The notes beneath the pieces are model-generated. The model was not told where the DNA came from and did no database searches. It saw nothing but the letters and a program-made list of their open reading frames with translations. 64,000 nt of DNA from Aureococcus anophagefferens. Lineage: Eukaryota; Sar; Pelagophyceae; Pelagomonadales; Pelagomonadaceae. Every line of letters starts with the position of its first letter. Position 1 is the first letter of the stretch. The translations under genes and the position numbers were made by a program. Below are positions 51,280 to 61,093 of the stretch, one piece after another. The stretch is taken from assembly GCF_000186865.1 (NCBI RefSeq), contig NW_008705563.1, positions 2,688,243-2,752,242 of the forward strand, in the 5' to 3' direction.

Positions 51280-54200
51280 ATGGCCGAGCCGAAGCGCTGC
51301 ATCGACGTGGAGCTCTGGCGCGTGGGCGCAGCCGGCCCCGGCGACGGCGCGTCGCCGACGGACGGCGCCTTCCCGCGCTTCTCGGAGACGGGCGAGTCCC
51401 TGCGCATCCAGCTCACGGACGAGTCCGACGGCGCCGCGTCCGCGGTGACGACGCCGCCGGCGTCGCCGCGGCGGAGCGACGCGCCGAGCGCGTCGCCGGG
51501 CTTCGGCGGCCGCGGCGGCGCGTCGCCCATCGACGTGTCGAAGCTGTGGTGGAGCGTCCTCGCGCGGCTCCTCCGCTTCGACCTCGGCATGGACGGCCTG
51601 TCGGAGGCGGCCATCGCCGCGGCCTTTGGGAAGCTCGACGCCGACGGCGACGGCGCGTTGGGCGCGTCCGAGCTCGCGGCGGCCGTGGGCGGCGACGAGG
51701 CGCTCGCGGCGCGCGTGCTCGAGGGTGTCGCGCGCCCGGGCGGCGCGACGCTCGACGACGCGCTCGCCGTGCTCGGCCTCGACGCCTTCTCGCCGCACCG
51801 CGCGTCCGTGTCCGGGTCGCCGGAGGGCAGGCTGTCGCCCGAAACGAGCCGGGGCGGCGACGGGGTGCCGCCCGCGCCCGCGCTCGACCTCGAGGACACG
51901 TTCCGGCCGACGCGGCCCCCGAGCGGCTCCGTCTTCGAGGAGTCGCCCTGGAACGACGTCGAGCTCCTCAAGGTCACGCGCCGGGGCCAGCTCCGCAAGT
52001 GCAGATTCGCCCTGGCGCTGCCGCACTCCATGCGGCCCCACACGATCGGCGCGCCGTCGAGATTGCTCACGCGCGTGTTGACGCGCGCGGGGTCGCGGAA
52101 CATGTCGCGCCAGCGGTCTCGCCAGCGGTCCTCGGAGTCCGTCGACGCCGAGGCGCCGTCGCCGAGCCTGGTGTGGACGCGGCGCGGGCCGAAGACCATC
52201 GCGGACCGGGGGCGGGTGTCGCTGGACGCCGTCGCGCGCGTCCAGGCGGGCCTCTTCACCGCGGGCTTCGAGCGCGCGCGGCGGCGCGCGCAGCTCCTGC
52301 CGGCGCTGGGCGACGACGTCGGCGACCGCGCCTTCTCGATTATCTTCCAGGGCCGCGCGCGGGCGTCGCGGAACCCCTGCGCGGCGCGCGACGACGCGCT
52401 CACGCTGCAGTCCGTGGACCTCATCGCGGACTCGCCCGCGGCCGCGCGCGCGCTCGTCCGGAGCCTGGAGGAGCTGGTCTGGGGCTTCGAGCGCACGCGC
52501 CTCGTGTCCGTGCGCGCCCTGGGCCGCCTCGACGAGTGGTCCGGCGAGCGGAAGCCGGCGTCGCCGTTCTTTACCGAGGTGCCGGCGTCGCCGACGGACG
52601 TGTCCAAGAGCCTGGCCTCGCGGCCGCCGAGCCGGCGCACGCTGAGTCTGTGGGCGTCGTCGACGGCGTCCGCGCCCCAGAACACGACGTCGCGGGCGAC
52701 CTTCGCGCGGACGGCCTTCCTCCGGCGGCGGTCGCGGCTCCAGGCGACGCGCGGCTCGTCCGGCGACGGCGACGACGCCGGCGACGGCGGCGACAACGAC
52801 CGGCCGTCGTCCTGCCTGCCGCGCTGCTGCCCGCGGCCGCCGCCGGAGGCCGCGGCGCCCGCGGCGCTCGGCGACGCGGCCGCGGGCGACGGCGACGACG
52901 CGCCGCCGCCGCGGCCGCGGCGCGGGTCGCGCGCCTACGACCACGCGGACGGCGGCCCGCCGCCCGCCGCGCGGCTCTACGGCTGCCTGGCGCGGCTCCC
53001 GGGCCGCGACGTCGTCGGCCTCGCGGACCGGGGGCTCGCCGCGCTCCCGCTGCGCGACGTCTTGGACGACGGCGGCGACGGCGGCTTCGACGCGGAGCCG
53101 GGCGAGGACCTGGGCATCGAGGTCTTCGTCGTCTTCCTCCACGCCCAGGGCGATGGCCGCCTCGTGGGCACGCGCGCGGCGACGGAGGCCCTGTTAAGGG
53201 CCTGCGGCCTCCGGTCGAAGCGGAGCCACCGGCCCGCGCGCGTACCGCTCGCCGTCTTCGAGCGGTTCTTGTGGTCCGGCGCGAACGACTGGCGCGCGTC
53301 GGGCACGTCGAGCCCCGTGGGCGTGTCGAGCGACGACATGACGCGGCCCCTTTGCGACTACTTCATCGCGTCGAGCCACAACACGTACCTCGAGGGCGAC
53401 CAGCTCGCGTCCGAGTCGTCGGTAAAACGCTACATCGACGACCTCTGCGACGGCTGCCGCTGCGTGGAGCTCGACTCCTGGGACGGCGACGACGGCGAGC
53501 CCGTCATCTTCCACGGCCACACGCTCACGTCGAAAATTCCGCTCCGGTCCGTCGTCGTCGCGATCAAGAAGTGGGCCTTCTACGCGTCGCCCTATCCCGT
53601 CATCCTGTCGCTCGAGAACCACTGCTCCGCGGCGCAGTGCGACGTCATGGCCGCCATCTTCGCCGAGACGCTGGGCGCGGCGCTGCTGCGGCCGGAGGAG
53701 CTCGACCAGGCGTCGCCGGCCTACGAGCTCCCGTCGCCGGACGCGCTCCGGGGTCGCGTGCTGTTGAAGGGCAAGCGGCTGCCGCTCGACGCGTTCCGCG
53801 CGCCGCCCGTCGCGCCCCAGTGCTCGAGCCTCAGCGACCAGTCGACGTCCGGGTCCCTGGCCAAGGACGACGACGGGCCCGCGGCGCCGGCGCCCGCGGA
53901 CGACGATGAGGCCGCGGCGGCGGTCGCGGACGACGACGACGACGACGACGCGCGGCGGCCGCGCGCGAGCTCCGCGCGGGGCACGCCGCCGCGGGCGAGC
54001 TTCGACTCCCTGCGCGTCTTGCGCCGCGCGTCGAGCGCGCTGTCCGCGAGCGGCCGGCGGCGCACGGACGCGAGCCGCGACGCGCTCCGCCGCGCGGGCG
54101 CGCGCGCCGCGCTGCTCGCGAAGACGACGAGCGGCTTCAACTCGAAGCGCGTGCGCGGCTCCGAGGCCCTCAGCCGCGTGACGGCCCTCGCGGGCGTCAA

Positions 54201-54993
54201 GTTCACGTCGTGGGCCGACGCGGCCGCGCGGCCGTCGACGGCCATGAGCTCCTTCTCCGAGAAGAAGCTCGGGAGGCTCCTCGGTGCCGACGACGACCGC
54301 GTCGCCCTCGTCGCGGCGAACCGGCGCCTGTTGAGCCGCTGCTACCCGGACGGCAAGCGCGTCGACAGCTCGAACGCGGACCCGACGGCGCCCTGGGGCG
54401 CGGGCGTGCAGCTGGTCGCGCTGAACTACCAGACGCGGGACCTCGCGATGCGCCTGAACAAGGCCAAGTTCCGCGCCAACGGCGGCTGCGGCTACGTGCT
54501 CAAGCCCGACGTGCTGCGCGGGGGCGAACCCTTCGACCCGCACCGCGGCGGCGGCCGCGCGGCCGCGGTGACGGTGCTCGTGGCCTCCGGGCGCCGGCGG
54601 CTCGGCGCCGCGCCGGCCGCGTCGCCGCCGCCGGCGGCCGCGGCGTCGCGGCGCGGGCGCCAGGGCTCCGGCGCCTGGCCGAAGACGCCGCGGACGCCCG
54701 CGGCGCCGCGGTCGCGGCTCCGCGTGAGGGTCCACGGCGCGCGCGTCGACGACGCGGCCGCGGCGCCCCTCGACTTCGACGCGGAGACCGCGCTGCGCCT
54801 CGAGTGCCCGGGCCTCGCGTTTCTCGAGATCGGCCTCTGGGACGCGGGCCGAGGCGCCTTCGACGCGTCCGCGCTCGTCCCCGTGCCGGACCTGCGGCCG
54901 GGCTGGCGGTCCGTGGACCTCGAGGGCGGCCCCGCGGACCTCGACGCGCTCCTCTGCTTCTTCGCGCTGGGGGAGGCGAGCGGGGGCGAGTAG
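51280..54993 (+). CDS. Phosphoinositide-specific phospholipase C (eukaryotic X-Y type)
   Basis: This is a 1,237-residue protein; I chose the ATG at 51,280 ([13 protein letters not shown]). An EF-hand-like loop ([13 protein letters not shown]) lies near residue 122, then a PH-like/linker region. The X domain (about 685-835) has [34 protein letters not shown] and VILSLENHC, so the catalytic His-Asn, Glu-Asp, second His and the Glu ligand for calcium are all present. An X-Y linker rich in acidic residues and then Arg/Ser (about 850-960) is typical of the autoinhibitory insert. The Y domain (about 972-1083) includes [31 protein letters not shown] and [14 protein letters not shown]2-like domain ends the protein. 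It cleaves PIP2 to IP3 and diacylglycerol in response to calcium, at the plasma membrane. Confidence 0.9.
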   Translation: MAEPKRCIDVELWRVGAAGPGDGASPTDGAFPRFSETGESLRIQLTDESDGAASAVTTPPASPRRSDAPSASPGFGGRGGASPIDVSKLWWSVLARLLRFDLGMDGLSEAAIAAAFGKLDADGDGALGASELAAAVGGDEALAARVLEGVARPGGATLDDALAVLGLDAFSPHRASVSGSPEGRLSPETSRGGDGVPPAPALDLEDTFRPTRPPSGSVFEESPWNDVELLKVTRRGQLRKCRFALALPHSMRPHTIGAPSRLLTRVLTRAGSRNMSRQRSRQRSSESVDAEAPSPSLVWTRRGPKTIADRGRVSLDAVARVQAGLFTAGFERARRRAQLLPALGDDVGDRAFSIIFQGRARASRNPCAARDDALTLQSVDLIADSPAAARALVRSLEELVWGFERTRLVSVRALGRLDEWSGERKPASPFFTEVPASPTDVSKSLASRPPSRRTLSLWASSTASAPQNTTSRATFARTAFLRRRSRLQATRGSSGDGDDAGDGGDNDRPSSCLPRCCPRPPPEAAAPAALGDAAAGDGDDAPPPRPRRGSRAYDHADGGPPPAARLYGCLARLPGRDVVGLADRGLAALPLRDVLDDGGDGGFDAEPGEDLGIEVFVVFLHAQGDGRLVGTRAATEALLRACGLRSKRSHRPARVPLAVFERFLWSGANDWRASGTSSPVGVSSDDMTRPLCDYFIASSHNTYLEGDQLASESSVKRYIDDLCDGCRCVELDSWDGDDGEPVIFHGHTLTSKIPLRSVVVAIKKWAFYASPYPVILSLENHCSAAQCDVMAAIFAETLGAALLRPEELDQASPAYELPSPDALRGRVLLKGKRLPLDAFRAPPVAPQCSSLSDQSTSGSLAKDDDGPAAPAPADDDEAAAAVADDDDDDDARRPRASSARGTPPRASFDSLRVLRRASSALSASGRRRTDASRDALRRAGARAALLAKTTSGFNSKRVRGSEALSRVTALAGVKFTSWADAAARPSTAMSSFSEKKLGRLLGADDDRVALVAANRRLLSRCYPDGKRVDSSNADPTAPWGAGVQLVALNYQTRDLAMRLNKAKFRANGGCGYVLKPDVLRGGEPFDPHRGGGRAAAVTVLVASGRRRLGAAPAASPPPAAAASRRGRQGSGAWPKTPRTPAAPRSRLRVRVHGARVDDAAAAPLDFDAETALRLECPGLAFLEIGLWDAGRGAFDASALVPVPDLRPGWRSVDLEGGPADLDALLCFFALGEASGGE

Positions 54994-55251
54994 GGCGTGT
55001 ATGTGAGTGGTCTGTTTGTGGAGCGGCGGCGGGGTCTCGAGAGGGCATGTCGGTCGACGCCTCGGATTGGAGGCTTGGAGGCGTCCGGAGTCCGACGGAG
55101 TCCGGGCGTTTTGCTGTGGCAGATCGAGCGACCGAGCATCAGGCCTGGCGACACGCGCGGCCGTCATCGACGCGCACCCCGTAGCACCGCCGCGACGTGC
55201 GCTACCACGAGACCCGCTTATAAAGGATCGCACACGACGGCTGATCACACG
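54994..55251 (+). promoter_or_regulatory. Intergenic region with TATA box
   Basis: 258 bp follow the PLC stop. A good TATA box (TTATAAAGG, core TATAAA at 55,219-55,224) lies 33 bp upstream of the ATG at 55,252, the clearest such element in the window. The rest contains ordinary GC-rich sequence with a TCCGGAGTCCGACGGAGTCCGG imperfect palindrome/repeat near 55,083-55,104 (shown only as the word GGAGTCCG, which occurs twice). Confidence 0.5.
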
Positions 55252-55455
55252 ATGGACTCAGGGGGCGGCGAGAATCTGATGGAGTGGCAGAAAAAGCAGA
55301 AGGAATACGAGATTAAGAAGGCGCGTGCGAAGGCGCTAGGGCTCCGTTTAACGTGCACAATTTGTGGGGCGAAGCCGAGGACCTCGCTGAACTGCCCGTG
55401 CGGAAACTCGTCGGCGACCTCTGTGCGGACCTGCCTGATGAGCCGGCGCGCCGGA
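55252..55455 (+). pseudogene. Truncated gene start with Cys-rich zinc-binding motif
   Basis: From an ATG behind a TATA box the frame reads a charged helix (ENLMEWQKKQKEYEIKKARA) and then LTCTICGAKPRTSLNCPCG, the opening of a RING/MYND-like zinc motif (C-x2-C...C-x-C). Such motifs usually continue with further Cys/His pairs, but here the frame runs into the antisense coding region of the neighbouring gene and the motif is not completed. It is either a remnant cut by rearrangement or a first exon whose partner I cannot find. Codon use is poorer in GC3 than neighbours. Confidence 0.35.
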
Positions 55456-57642
55456 CTAGGCGCGGCGGCGGCGCTTGGCCTTCGTCTGCGCCATCAAGTT
55501 CTCGAAGGCGCACACATCGACGCCGCAGCCGCGAAGCTCGACGATGGCCGTCGCCATGGACTCCAACGCGTTGTCGAAGTCGTCGCGCGCCTCGCGTTTC
55601 CGCTTGCGCTCGATGGCCTCGCGGGCGCAGGGCTCGTCCTGCGCGGGGACCCAGAGCCCACCCTCCTGCTCGCAGACGTCGCGCGCAAAGCTCACGTCGC
55701 CGGCTCGCTTGGCGGCCGCGTCCGCCGCCGCCGCGACGCGCTGGCGCTCGGCGCTGGCGGCCCAGGGCGGCGGCCGCGTCGGCGACTCCATGGCCATCTC
55801 GAAGACGACGAGGTCGCCGCCGAGATCGCCGACGCCGACGACGGCTTGAGGATGCCCGGCGGCGCAGCGGACCGGCAGAGCCGCGGCGGCGTCGAGCTTT
55901 CCGACCCGACGCAACCTCACGCGGTACGTCTCCAAGGCCGGGCGCGCGGTCTCCCAGAGCTTGAGCGCCCCCGGCTTCGGGACGTCGACGTCCGCCGGGA
56001 ACGCACCCGGGTCCGCTACCGCGAAGCCGAGCTTCAGCGGCCGCGGCGAGTCGCGCATCAGAGCCAGCGCCTTGTTCAGAACAGCGGTGCTCGTGATCGG
56101 CGGCACCGGTTTCGAGGCGATGCTCACAATCTCCATGCCTCGGAACCAGTCCTCCGGGCCCTTGGAGACGAGCAGGCGCTTGCACTTGCGCGAGTCGAAG
56201 CCCAGGACCTCGATGTCCAGTTGCTTCTGCCGGAAGACGTGGTCAACCACGCACGACTCGCGCCAGGGCCGCGCGCGGGACTGGCTGATGTGGCCGACGA
56301 AGCGGAGCGGGACGCGGATCTCCGACGCCGCCGGCAGGCGCGCGTCGTCCGCGACGCCCGGCGAGATCGCGAGGTCGAAGTAGTTCTTGGGCCGCACGCG
56401 CGGGCCCGTCTTCGCGAGCTCCGTGGACGTGACCGGCGCGTCGAGCCACGCCTGGCGGCGGTCGAGGCAGTACCGCAACGCGGCGCGGAGGTCCGTCTGG
56501 ATCTGGTTGCGCGGCTTAGAGAAGTCGAAGCGCTTCTGCTCCGTCTTCACAGAGTCCACGTCGCTGACCGCGACGAGGTAGCCTCGCACTCGTTTGAGCC
56601 ACGTGCTCCGACCGAGGAAGTCGAAGAAGACCTCGTCCGGCCGCGCCGACGCGGCCATCAACTTGTGCACCTCGTGGATCTCCTTGAGCGTCTCGGCGAG
56701 GTTGCTCAACGACAAGGGCTGGACCTTGCCGTCGACGGCGTCCCGCGCGCCCGCGGGCCCGCCGTCGAAGCCGATGCAGATGGCGCAGGCCGACTGGTTC
56801 GCCGCGACGAGCCGCGCTTTGCCGTGGACGACGTCCATCGACTCCCGGGCTTTCTCCGCGTGAAAGGTGCGGGTCTTGAGCTCGAAGTCGACGTCGCCGG
56901 AGTTGAGCTCGTAGATGGGGCTCGCCCCGGAGAGGAGGCGCGAGTCGTAGGCGTCGCCGTGCGTGCTGCACTCGTGGCGCTGCTCGGACGGCGCGTAGAC
57001 GCAGTTCGTGGAGAACGAGAGCGCCGGCCCGATGATCGCGTGCTGCGCGCGCTCGATCTGCTGCGTGCCGTTGTAGGACTCGACGACGAATTCCGTGGGC
57101 AGCGTCGAAAGCACGTCGCGCCGCACCGGCCGCGCGACGTTGAAGAGGCCGCCGACGTTCAGCGCCGCCGCGAGGAAGCCCGCGGCGAGCGACCCCGGGC
57201 AGTCCTGCTCGCGCCAGGAGGCGCCGTCGCGCACCTCGCCATCCTCGACGGCGAAGACGTGGCCCGCCGCCGCGCCCGCGGGGCTGTAGCGGGTTTCCGA
57301 TGGCTCGCTGTGCATTTCGCGGTACGAGTCGACGACGTGGTGCACGCCCACGGCGAACTTGCCGCTCTCGATGAGCGGCGCCCACCGCGCCACGAGCCCG
57401 TCGCCGACCATGGCGTGGAGGTGGTCCGCGACGCCGCTCGGCGCGTAGAAGTGGTCGCCGACGGACTTCAGCGCGCCCGCGCCGCGCGCGATGCTCGAGT
57501 TGTGCGAGACCATGCGCCGCGCGATGGCCTGGCCCGAGCTGATGCGCTTGTCCGAGCTCGAGCCGAAGCCCGGGCCGCCGCTCAGGAACGCGGACTTGAC
57601 GTGGACCTGCGACCGGTCGAGAATTCTCAGAGGGACACTCAT
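55456..57642 (-). CDS. Uncharacterised protein, probably the large 3' exon of the gene starting at 58812
   Basis: This frame is 728 residues if it starts at the ATG at 57,642 (MSVPLRILDRSQ). I do not recognise a full-length family. A segment near the C-terminal third (KRLLVSKGPEDWFRGMEIVS, then TAVLNKALALMRDSPRPLKL) resembles a PDZ fold, and the end is a charged helix followed by QTKAKRRRRA. The first 11 codons after the ATG use AT-ending codons (AGT, CCT, AGA, ATT) and end in TCGCAG, while everything from GTCCACGTC on is strictly GC3. This suggests that the ATG lies in an intron and the exon begins at 57,606, joined to the upstream frame. In that case the protein is about 1,070 residues, exons 57,985-58,812, 57,693-57,938 and 55,456-57,606. 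Confidence 0.6.
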   Translation of the reverse strand: MSVPLRILDRSQVHVKSAFLSGGPGFGSSSDKRISSGQAIARRMVSHNSSIARGAGALKSVGDHFYAPSGVADHLHAMVGDGLVARWAPLIESGKFAVGVHHVVDSYREMHSEPSETRYSPAGAAAGHVFAVEDGEVRDGASWREQDCPGSLAAGFLAAALNVGGLFNVARPVRRDVLSTLPTEFVVESYNGTQQIERAQHAIIGPALSFSTNCVYAPSEQRHECSTHGDAYDSRLLSGASPIYELNSGDVDFELKTRTFHAEKARESMDVVHGKARLVAANQSACAICIGFDGGPAGARDAVDGKVQPLSLSNLAETLKEIHEVHKLMAASARPDEVFFDFLGRSTWLKRVRGYLVAVSDVDSVKTEQKRFDFSKPRNQIQTDLRAALRYCLDRRQAWLDAPVTSTELAKTGPRVRPKNYFDLAISPGVADDARLPAASEIRVPLRFVGHISQSRARPWRESCVVDHVFRQKQLDIEVLGFDSRKCKRLLVSKGPEDWFRGMEIVSIASKPVPPITSTAVLNKALALMRDSPRPLKLGFAVADPGAFPADVDVPKPGALKLWETARPALETYRVRLRRVGKLDAAAALPVRCAAGHPQAVVGVGDLGGDLVVFEMAMESPTRPPPWAASAERQRVAAAADAAAKRAGDVSFARDVCEQEGGLWVPAQDEPCAREAIERKRKREARDDFDNALESMATAIVELRGCGVDVCAFENLMAQTKAKRRRRA

Positions 57643-57692
57643 GTTGCAGTTCAACTGGTTGAATCACCAGTTGAAGTGGGGTTGAATCACAC
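57643..57692 (-). repeat. Hairpin and direct repeats resembling an introner end
   Basis: On the minus strand this short segment reads GTGTGATTCAACCCCACTTC, then a hairpin TTCAACTGG-TGATTCAA-CCAGTTGAA. The word GTGATTCAACC occurs twice. The word TTCAACCCCACTTCAA closely matches the left part of both introner elements at 7,200 and 12,835 (TTCAACGTCGCTTCAA, TTCAACCCTACTTCAA). Flanks GTCTACGT and GTCCACGT look like an imperfect 8-bp duplication around the proposed 86- or 92-bp intron. Confidence 0.55.
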
Positions 57693-58812
57693 GTAGACGC
57701 CGCAGTTGGCCGCGACCATGTAGTCGACGACGCGCTCGAGGCCGCGGAACTCGTCCAAGGACGCGCAGCGCACGGCGATGTCGCGGTCGAGCGCGATGAA
57801 GAGGTCGACGCGGCTCGAGCCGAAGTCGCTCTGGACGTCGAACAGCTTCTTCTCGACGTCGAACTCCTTGAGCACGTCGATGAACTTGGCGTATTGCGCC
57901 GTCGAGAGGAAGGGCGGGACGCGCCGCCAGGCGAGGACCTGCGGGGGGAAGAGGGGTTCGACGGAGCGCGCGCGACGGGTCTACGCTGCGGCCGACGTCG
58001 CCGACCGTCGTCGCGCGGAGCTCCTGCTCGCCGACGTCCTGGACCCAGCAGCCGATCTCCGTCTTCGTCATGTTGGTCCCGCAGATCTTGTTCATGAGCA
58101 GGCAGAACGCCTCGAAGCGGCCCGACGCCGTCGCCGCCGTGACCGTCGACGCGCAGGCGGCGACCTCGGTCATCTTCTTCTCCTGGACCTCCTTGCGCAT
58201 GCCGCTGCTCGCGATCTGGTTCTTGATGTCGAGGAAGCGGAGGATGTCCTTGGACTGGTCGATGTCGCTCTTGGCGGTGTACGCCACTTTGAGCGCGAAG
58301 GCTCGAGACATGAGCATGCTCATGGAGCAGTAGAACTTGTCGTCGACGACCTTGGACTTGAGCCAGTACTTCTCGTCGACGTACTTGGCGACGACGCTAC
58401 TGGGGATCAGGGCCTCGTCGCCGGGCAGGCGCTGCGCCACGAGGAACAAGAGCGACTCGATCAGGGCCGCGTCCACGGCGCCCTCGTCGGAAATGTCGAT
58501 GGGCGGCCGCTGCTTGCGCGCGTCGCGCGCGGCCTTGCCCGGCGAGATGGTGCTGCCCGTCGTCGCGACGACGCCGGGGCCCACGTTCTGCTCGTTGGCG
58601 AACACGGCCTTCGTCTTGGCCGTCGCGACGTCCGTGGCGAGCACGCCCGACGAGTCGACTCGCGTCGACCGGCGCTCCGGCGCGACCGGCGCGCGGCCGA
58701 GGTGCGCGTCGAGGGCCCGCTTGTAGTCGCATTCTCGAGACCTATACTTGAACTGGCCCATGTCCACGCCGGCCTTGCGGCACTCGTCGATGAGCGGCCC
58801 AGTGTAGGGCAT
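57687..58812 (-). CDS. Uncharacterised protein, 5' exons of a multi-exon gene
   Basis: The ATG at 58,812 opens MPYTGPLIDECRKAGVDMGQ. The frame stays open well past 57,984 but loses coding quality there. A 46-bp GT-AG intron at 57,939-57,984 joins T-V-G-D-V-G-R-S to V-L-A-W-R-R-V-P-P-F-L-S and continues to a TGA at 57,687-57,689 (353 residues), unless the last exon is spliced onward to the downstream frame. No domain is recognised; the protein is mostly helical, with KYVDEKYWLKSKVVDD and DILRFLDIKNQIASSGMRKE segments and few Cys. There is no signal peptide. Only 44 bp separate its stop from the next ATG, which is itself a hint that both are one gene. Confidence 0.6.
57939..57984 (-). other. 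46-bp intron
   Basis: On the minus strand it starts GTAGACCC and ends CCCTCTTCCCCCCGCAG, a strong pyrimidine tract and acceptor. It is phase 0, and its removal switches from the decaying frame to one with strong GC3 coding (A-Q-Y-A-K-F-I-D-V-L-K-E-F-D-V-E-K-K-L-F). Confidence 0.8.
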
Positions 58813-58951
58813 GTTGATACCTAGGTGGTGGTGGTTTGAAAGCTCGAAGGGTGGGGACCCCGTCATCCCCCCCCGGCCCCCGACCCCGCGCGTTCACGAG
58901 GGGGCGGAAGGCGCGCCACGCGACGCGCAAGACGCGGCGCCGCGCGGCCAA
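58813..58951. other. Intergenic region upstream of the minus-strand gene
   Basis: This short region contains a C-rich run (CCCCCCCCGGCCCCCGACCCC at 58,867-58,887, quoted here only as a C/G tract), a GGTGGTGGTGG stretch and a CACGCG element. It would be the promoter of the minus-strand gene and possibly of the degraded + strand gene. Nothing else is visible. Confidence 0.35.
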
Positions 58952-59720
58952 AACGATCCGGTGCTCGCGTCGCGCGTCTCGAACCGCGAGCTAGTCGAGG
59001 TGCTCGCCGCTTGCTTGGCCGGCGACTCAGGGGCGAGGCGCCTGGCAGGTGGAGCGACCGGGCAGCGACCCGAGGTAGCCATGGCTGCCCACGGACGCAC
59101 CCGACCCACGCGGGGCACCGAGCTGCTGTGGGTCGACGAGTCCATCGCGGCGTTGGCCGAGACGAGCTGCTACGATGCGCGTCGACGATTGGCCGAGAGC
59201 CCCATCATCATGATGACGTGCAATGGCAAACAATGTGCTTTGAACACATCGCAGCAAGCTCTTGCGAGTCGGGCTGCCTTGTGCGCCAAGCGCGTGCTCC
59301 GCGTCCGCCGACCGCCCTTTCGCTTCAAACGCTGTGCGAGATCTTGATCGCGGACTGCACACAACATGAAGCGCTAGCTGAGGGGCTGCCTCGGCAAGAC
59401 GATCCACAAGTCGCCCGCGAGCGCGCCGTCCTCGGCCTCTCCTACGGCGGCGGCGTCGCGCACGTGCCCCGCGCCGACGCGACGGCGACGAAGGTGCGCC
59501 ACGAGCTCGAGGCCCCAGCGTCACGCAGAGCGGCTCGACGCACGTCCACGAGAGCACGGGCGCGTGCCAGTGGGAGAAGCCCGTTGCACGCGAGGAAGCC
59601 GAGCGCTTCATAGCGCTCAGTGGACGCCTCTACGACGACGAGCTTGACGACGTCGACGACGACGACGACGAGCTCGACGACGTCGACGACGTCCCCCTCG
59701 GCGGTGCGGCGTCGTCTTAG
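58952..59720 (+). pseudogene. Frame-shifted gene remnant ending in a WW-like motif and acidic tail
   Basis: Coding-like sequence moves through three frames. Frame 2 runs to 59,347 (SNRELVEVLAACLAGDSGAR, LLWVDESIAALAETSCYD). Frame 1 covers about 59,300-59,515 (SLQTLCEILIADCTQHEALA, DDPQVARERAVLGLSYGGG). Frame 3 runs from about 59,515 to TAG at 59,718-59,720 (THVHESTGACQWEKPVAREE, then a DDELDDVDDDDDELDDVDD tail). The H-E-S-T-G-x-x-Q-W-E-K-P piece is the second half of a WW domain, whose first Trp is not found in frame. Either several bases are missing in the assembly, or this is a decayed gene. AT-ending codons near 59,200-59,270 favour decay. Confidence 0.4.
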
Positions 59721-59754
59721 GACCTAATTGCCCTTACTACACCGAGCGTGGCGC

Positions 59755-60972
59755 TCACGCCCCCGTCTTGGCGCCCGCCGCGCCGCCGCCGCCGCCCTTG
59801 GCGCCCGCGGCGACGCGGCGGCGCTCCGTGCCCGGCGGGAGCTGCGCGTTCGGGTCGGGCCGCGACGGCGCGGCGACGCCCGCGTTCTTCGCGTGGACGG
59901 CCTTGAACAAAGCCTCGTGCTTCTTGTTGATCTTCGCGGACTTGAGCGCGATGCGGAGCTTCGACGCGAGCTTGGCCGGTTGGGACGCGCCGGCGTCGTC
60001 GAGCGTCGCGCGGTCGGCGGCCGTCGAGGCGTCGGCGAACGTCGCGGCGCCCTGGGCGACGAGGCGCCCGTCGACGGACGCGGAGCCGTCGAGGCGCGCG
60101 TTCGGCACGAAGCCGAAGTCCAAGAGCAGGTCCGGCGTCGCGCGCGCGCCGTAGGACGCCACGAGCGCGTCGTCCGGAGCGATGGGCTTCAAAGCGATCA
60201 GCGCGAAGGTCGCGTCGTCGCGCGCCGCGTCGAGCACCTCGAGGCGGACGTTCGGGCTCGCGCCCCAGTTCGCCGTGTCGAGGAAGGGCACGAGCACGCG
60301 GAGCGCCTTCGTCGGCTTCGCGGCGCCCTCGGCGGACGGATGGACGGCGCCGGCGTCGCCGCCGACGTCGTCGAGCCGGAGCTCGTGGGCCCGCGAGCTC
60401 GCGAGGAACGCGCCGTAGCGCACGAGCTCCTCCGGCGTGCCCGTTTCCGCCGCGACGGCCGCGACCCGCGCCCGCCGCCGCGCGACCTCTTCCACGAGCG
60501 GCGGCCACTCGGTGCTCTCCACGTCGCTCGCGTCCCAGTGGTCCGGCGTCGCCGTGATCTCCGACGGCGCGGGCAGCGTCGCGACGTAGGGCGCGAAGAA
60601 TTTATCCTCGAGGTAGCCGAACTTGTAGAAGTTCGCGCCGCACTCGGCGAGGTCCGCCTCGCCCGCGTTCGGGTCGCTCAGCGCGAGCGCGAGTTCGGAA
60701 GGCACGCGCGCGACGACCGCGTCCTTCTTGAAGGCCTTGGTCGCGACGAGGTCCGCGCCCAGGCCCGCGCGGCACTCGCTCGCGACGAGGCCCGAGAGCT
60801 CCGCGCCCTGGTTCGTCGCCCACTCGCGCAGCGCCGCGTACTTGGGCGGCTCGGGCGCGACGACGACGGCCTTCTTCTTCTTCGCCTTGGGCGCGCCGAA
60901 ACCGCCGCCCTTCGCGAGCGCCTCGCCCCGCGCGACGAAGCACGCGAAGAGGAGTGTGAGAAGCCCCATCAT
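59755..60972 (-). CDS. SET-domain protein (SETD3 / Rubisco-LSMT-like) with N-terminal targeting sequence
   Basis: This is a 405-residue protein from the ATG at 60,972 (MMGLLTLLFACFVARGEALA), a signal peptide followed by a basic stretch (KGGGFGAPKAKKKK). In an alga with a complex plastid such a bipartite start could lead to the plastid; secretion is the alternative. The body is SETD3/LSMT-like: GLVASECRAGLGADLVATKA at the start of the SET fold, PFLDTANWGASPN, then LIALKPIAPDDALVASYG and LLLDFGFVPNARLD. In active enzymes the 'NH' pair binds S-adenosylmethionine; here it reads N-W, so activity may be altered. Targets of relatives include Rubisco large subunit, aldolase and actin histidine. The C-terminus is a Lys/Ala/Gly-rich tail. 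It is divergent from the transporter gene. Confidence 0.75.
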   Translation of the reverse strand: MMGLLTLLFACFVARGEALAKGGGFGAPKAKKKKAVVVAPEPPKYAALREWATNQGAELSGLVASECRAGLGADLVATKAFKKDAVVARVPSELALALSDPNAGEADLAECGANFYKFGYLEDKFFAPYVATLPAPSEITATPDHWDASDVESTEWPPLVEEVARRRARVAAVAAETGTPEELVRYGAFLASSRAHELRLDDVGGDAGAVHPSAEGAAKPTKALRVLVPFLDTANWGASPNVRLEVLDAARDDATFALIALKPIAPDDALVASYGARATPDLLLDFGFVPNARLDGSASVDGRLVAQGAATFADASTAADRATLDDAGASQPAKLASKLRIALKSAKINKKHEALFKAVHAKNAGVAAPSRPDPNAQLPPGTERRRVAAGAKGGGGGAAGAKTGA

Positions 60973-61093
60973 TGCCTCAACCCACGGCACCTTCAAGGAT
61001 CTTTCAAGGAGCCGATTTCATTGCACCTCATCGCCATTGGCTGCCCCTTGGAAGGCTTCCTCGGCGCGCGCCGCCGCGGGGTTGAGGGCCGCG
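60973..61093. promoter_or_regulatory. Divergent promoter between SET and transporter genes
   Basis: 121 bp of lower GC separate the two starts and contain an imperfect repeat (CACCTTCAAGGATCTTTCAAGG) and ATTTCATTGCACC. No TATA box is evident. It presumably drives both genes. Confidence 0.4.

Noticed and set aside
54997..57696. An 899-residue + strand open frame across the unknown minus-strand gene
   Set aside because: Beyond the first short zinc-motif segment it is a shadow; the minus strand has better codon use and helical, balanced composition.
60728..61093. N-terminal extension of the transporter
   Set aside because: The frame is antisense to the SET gene and lacks features; the ATG at 61,094 is natural.
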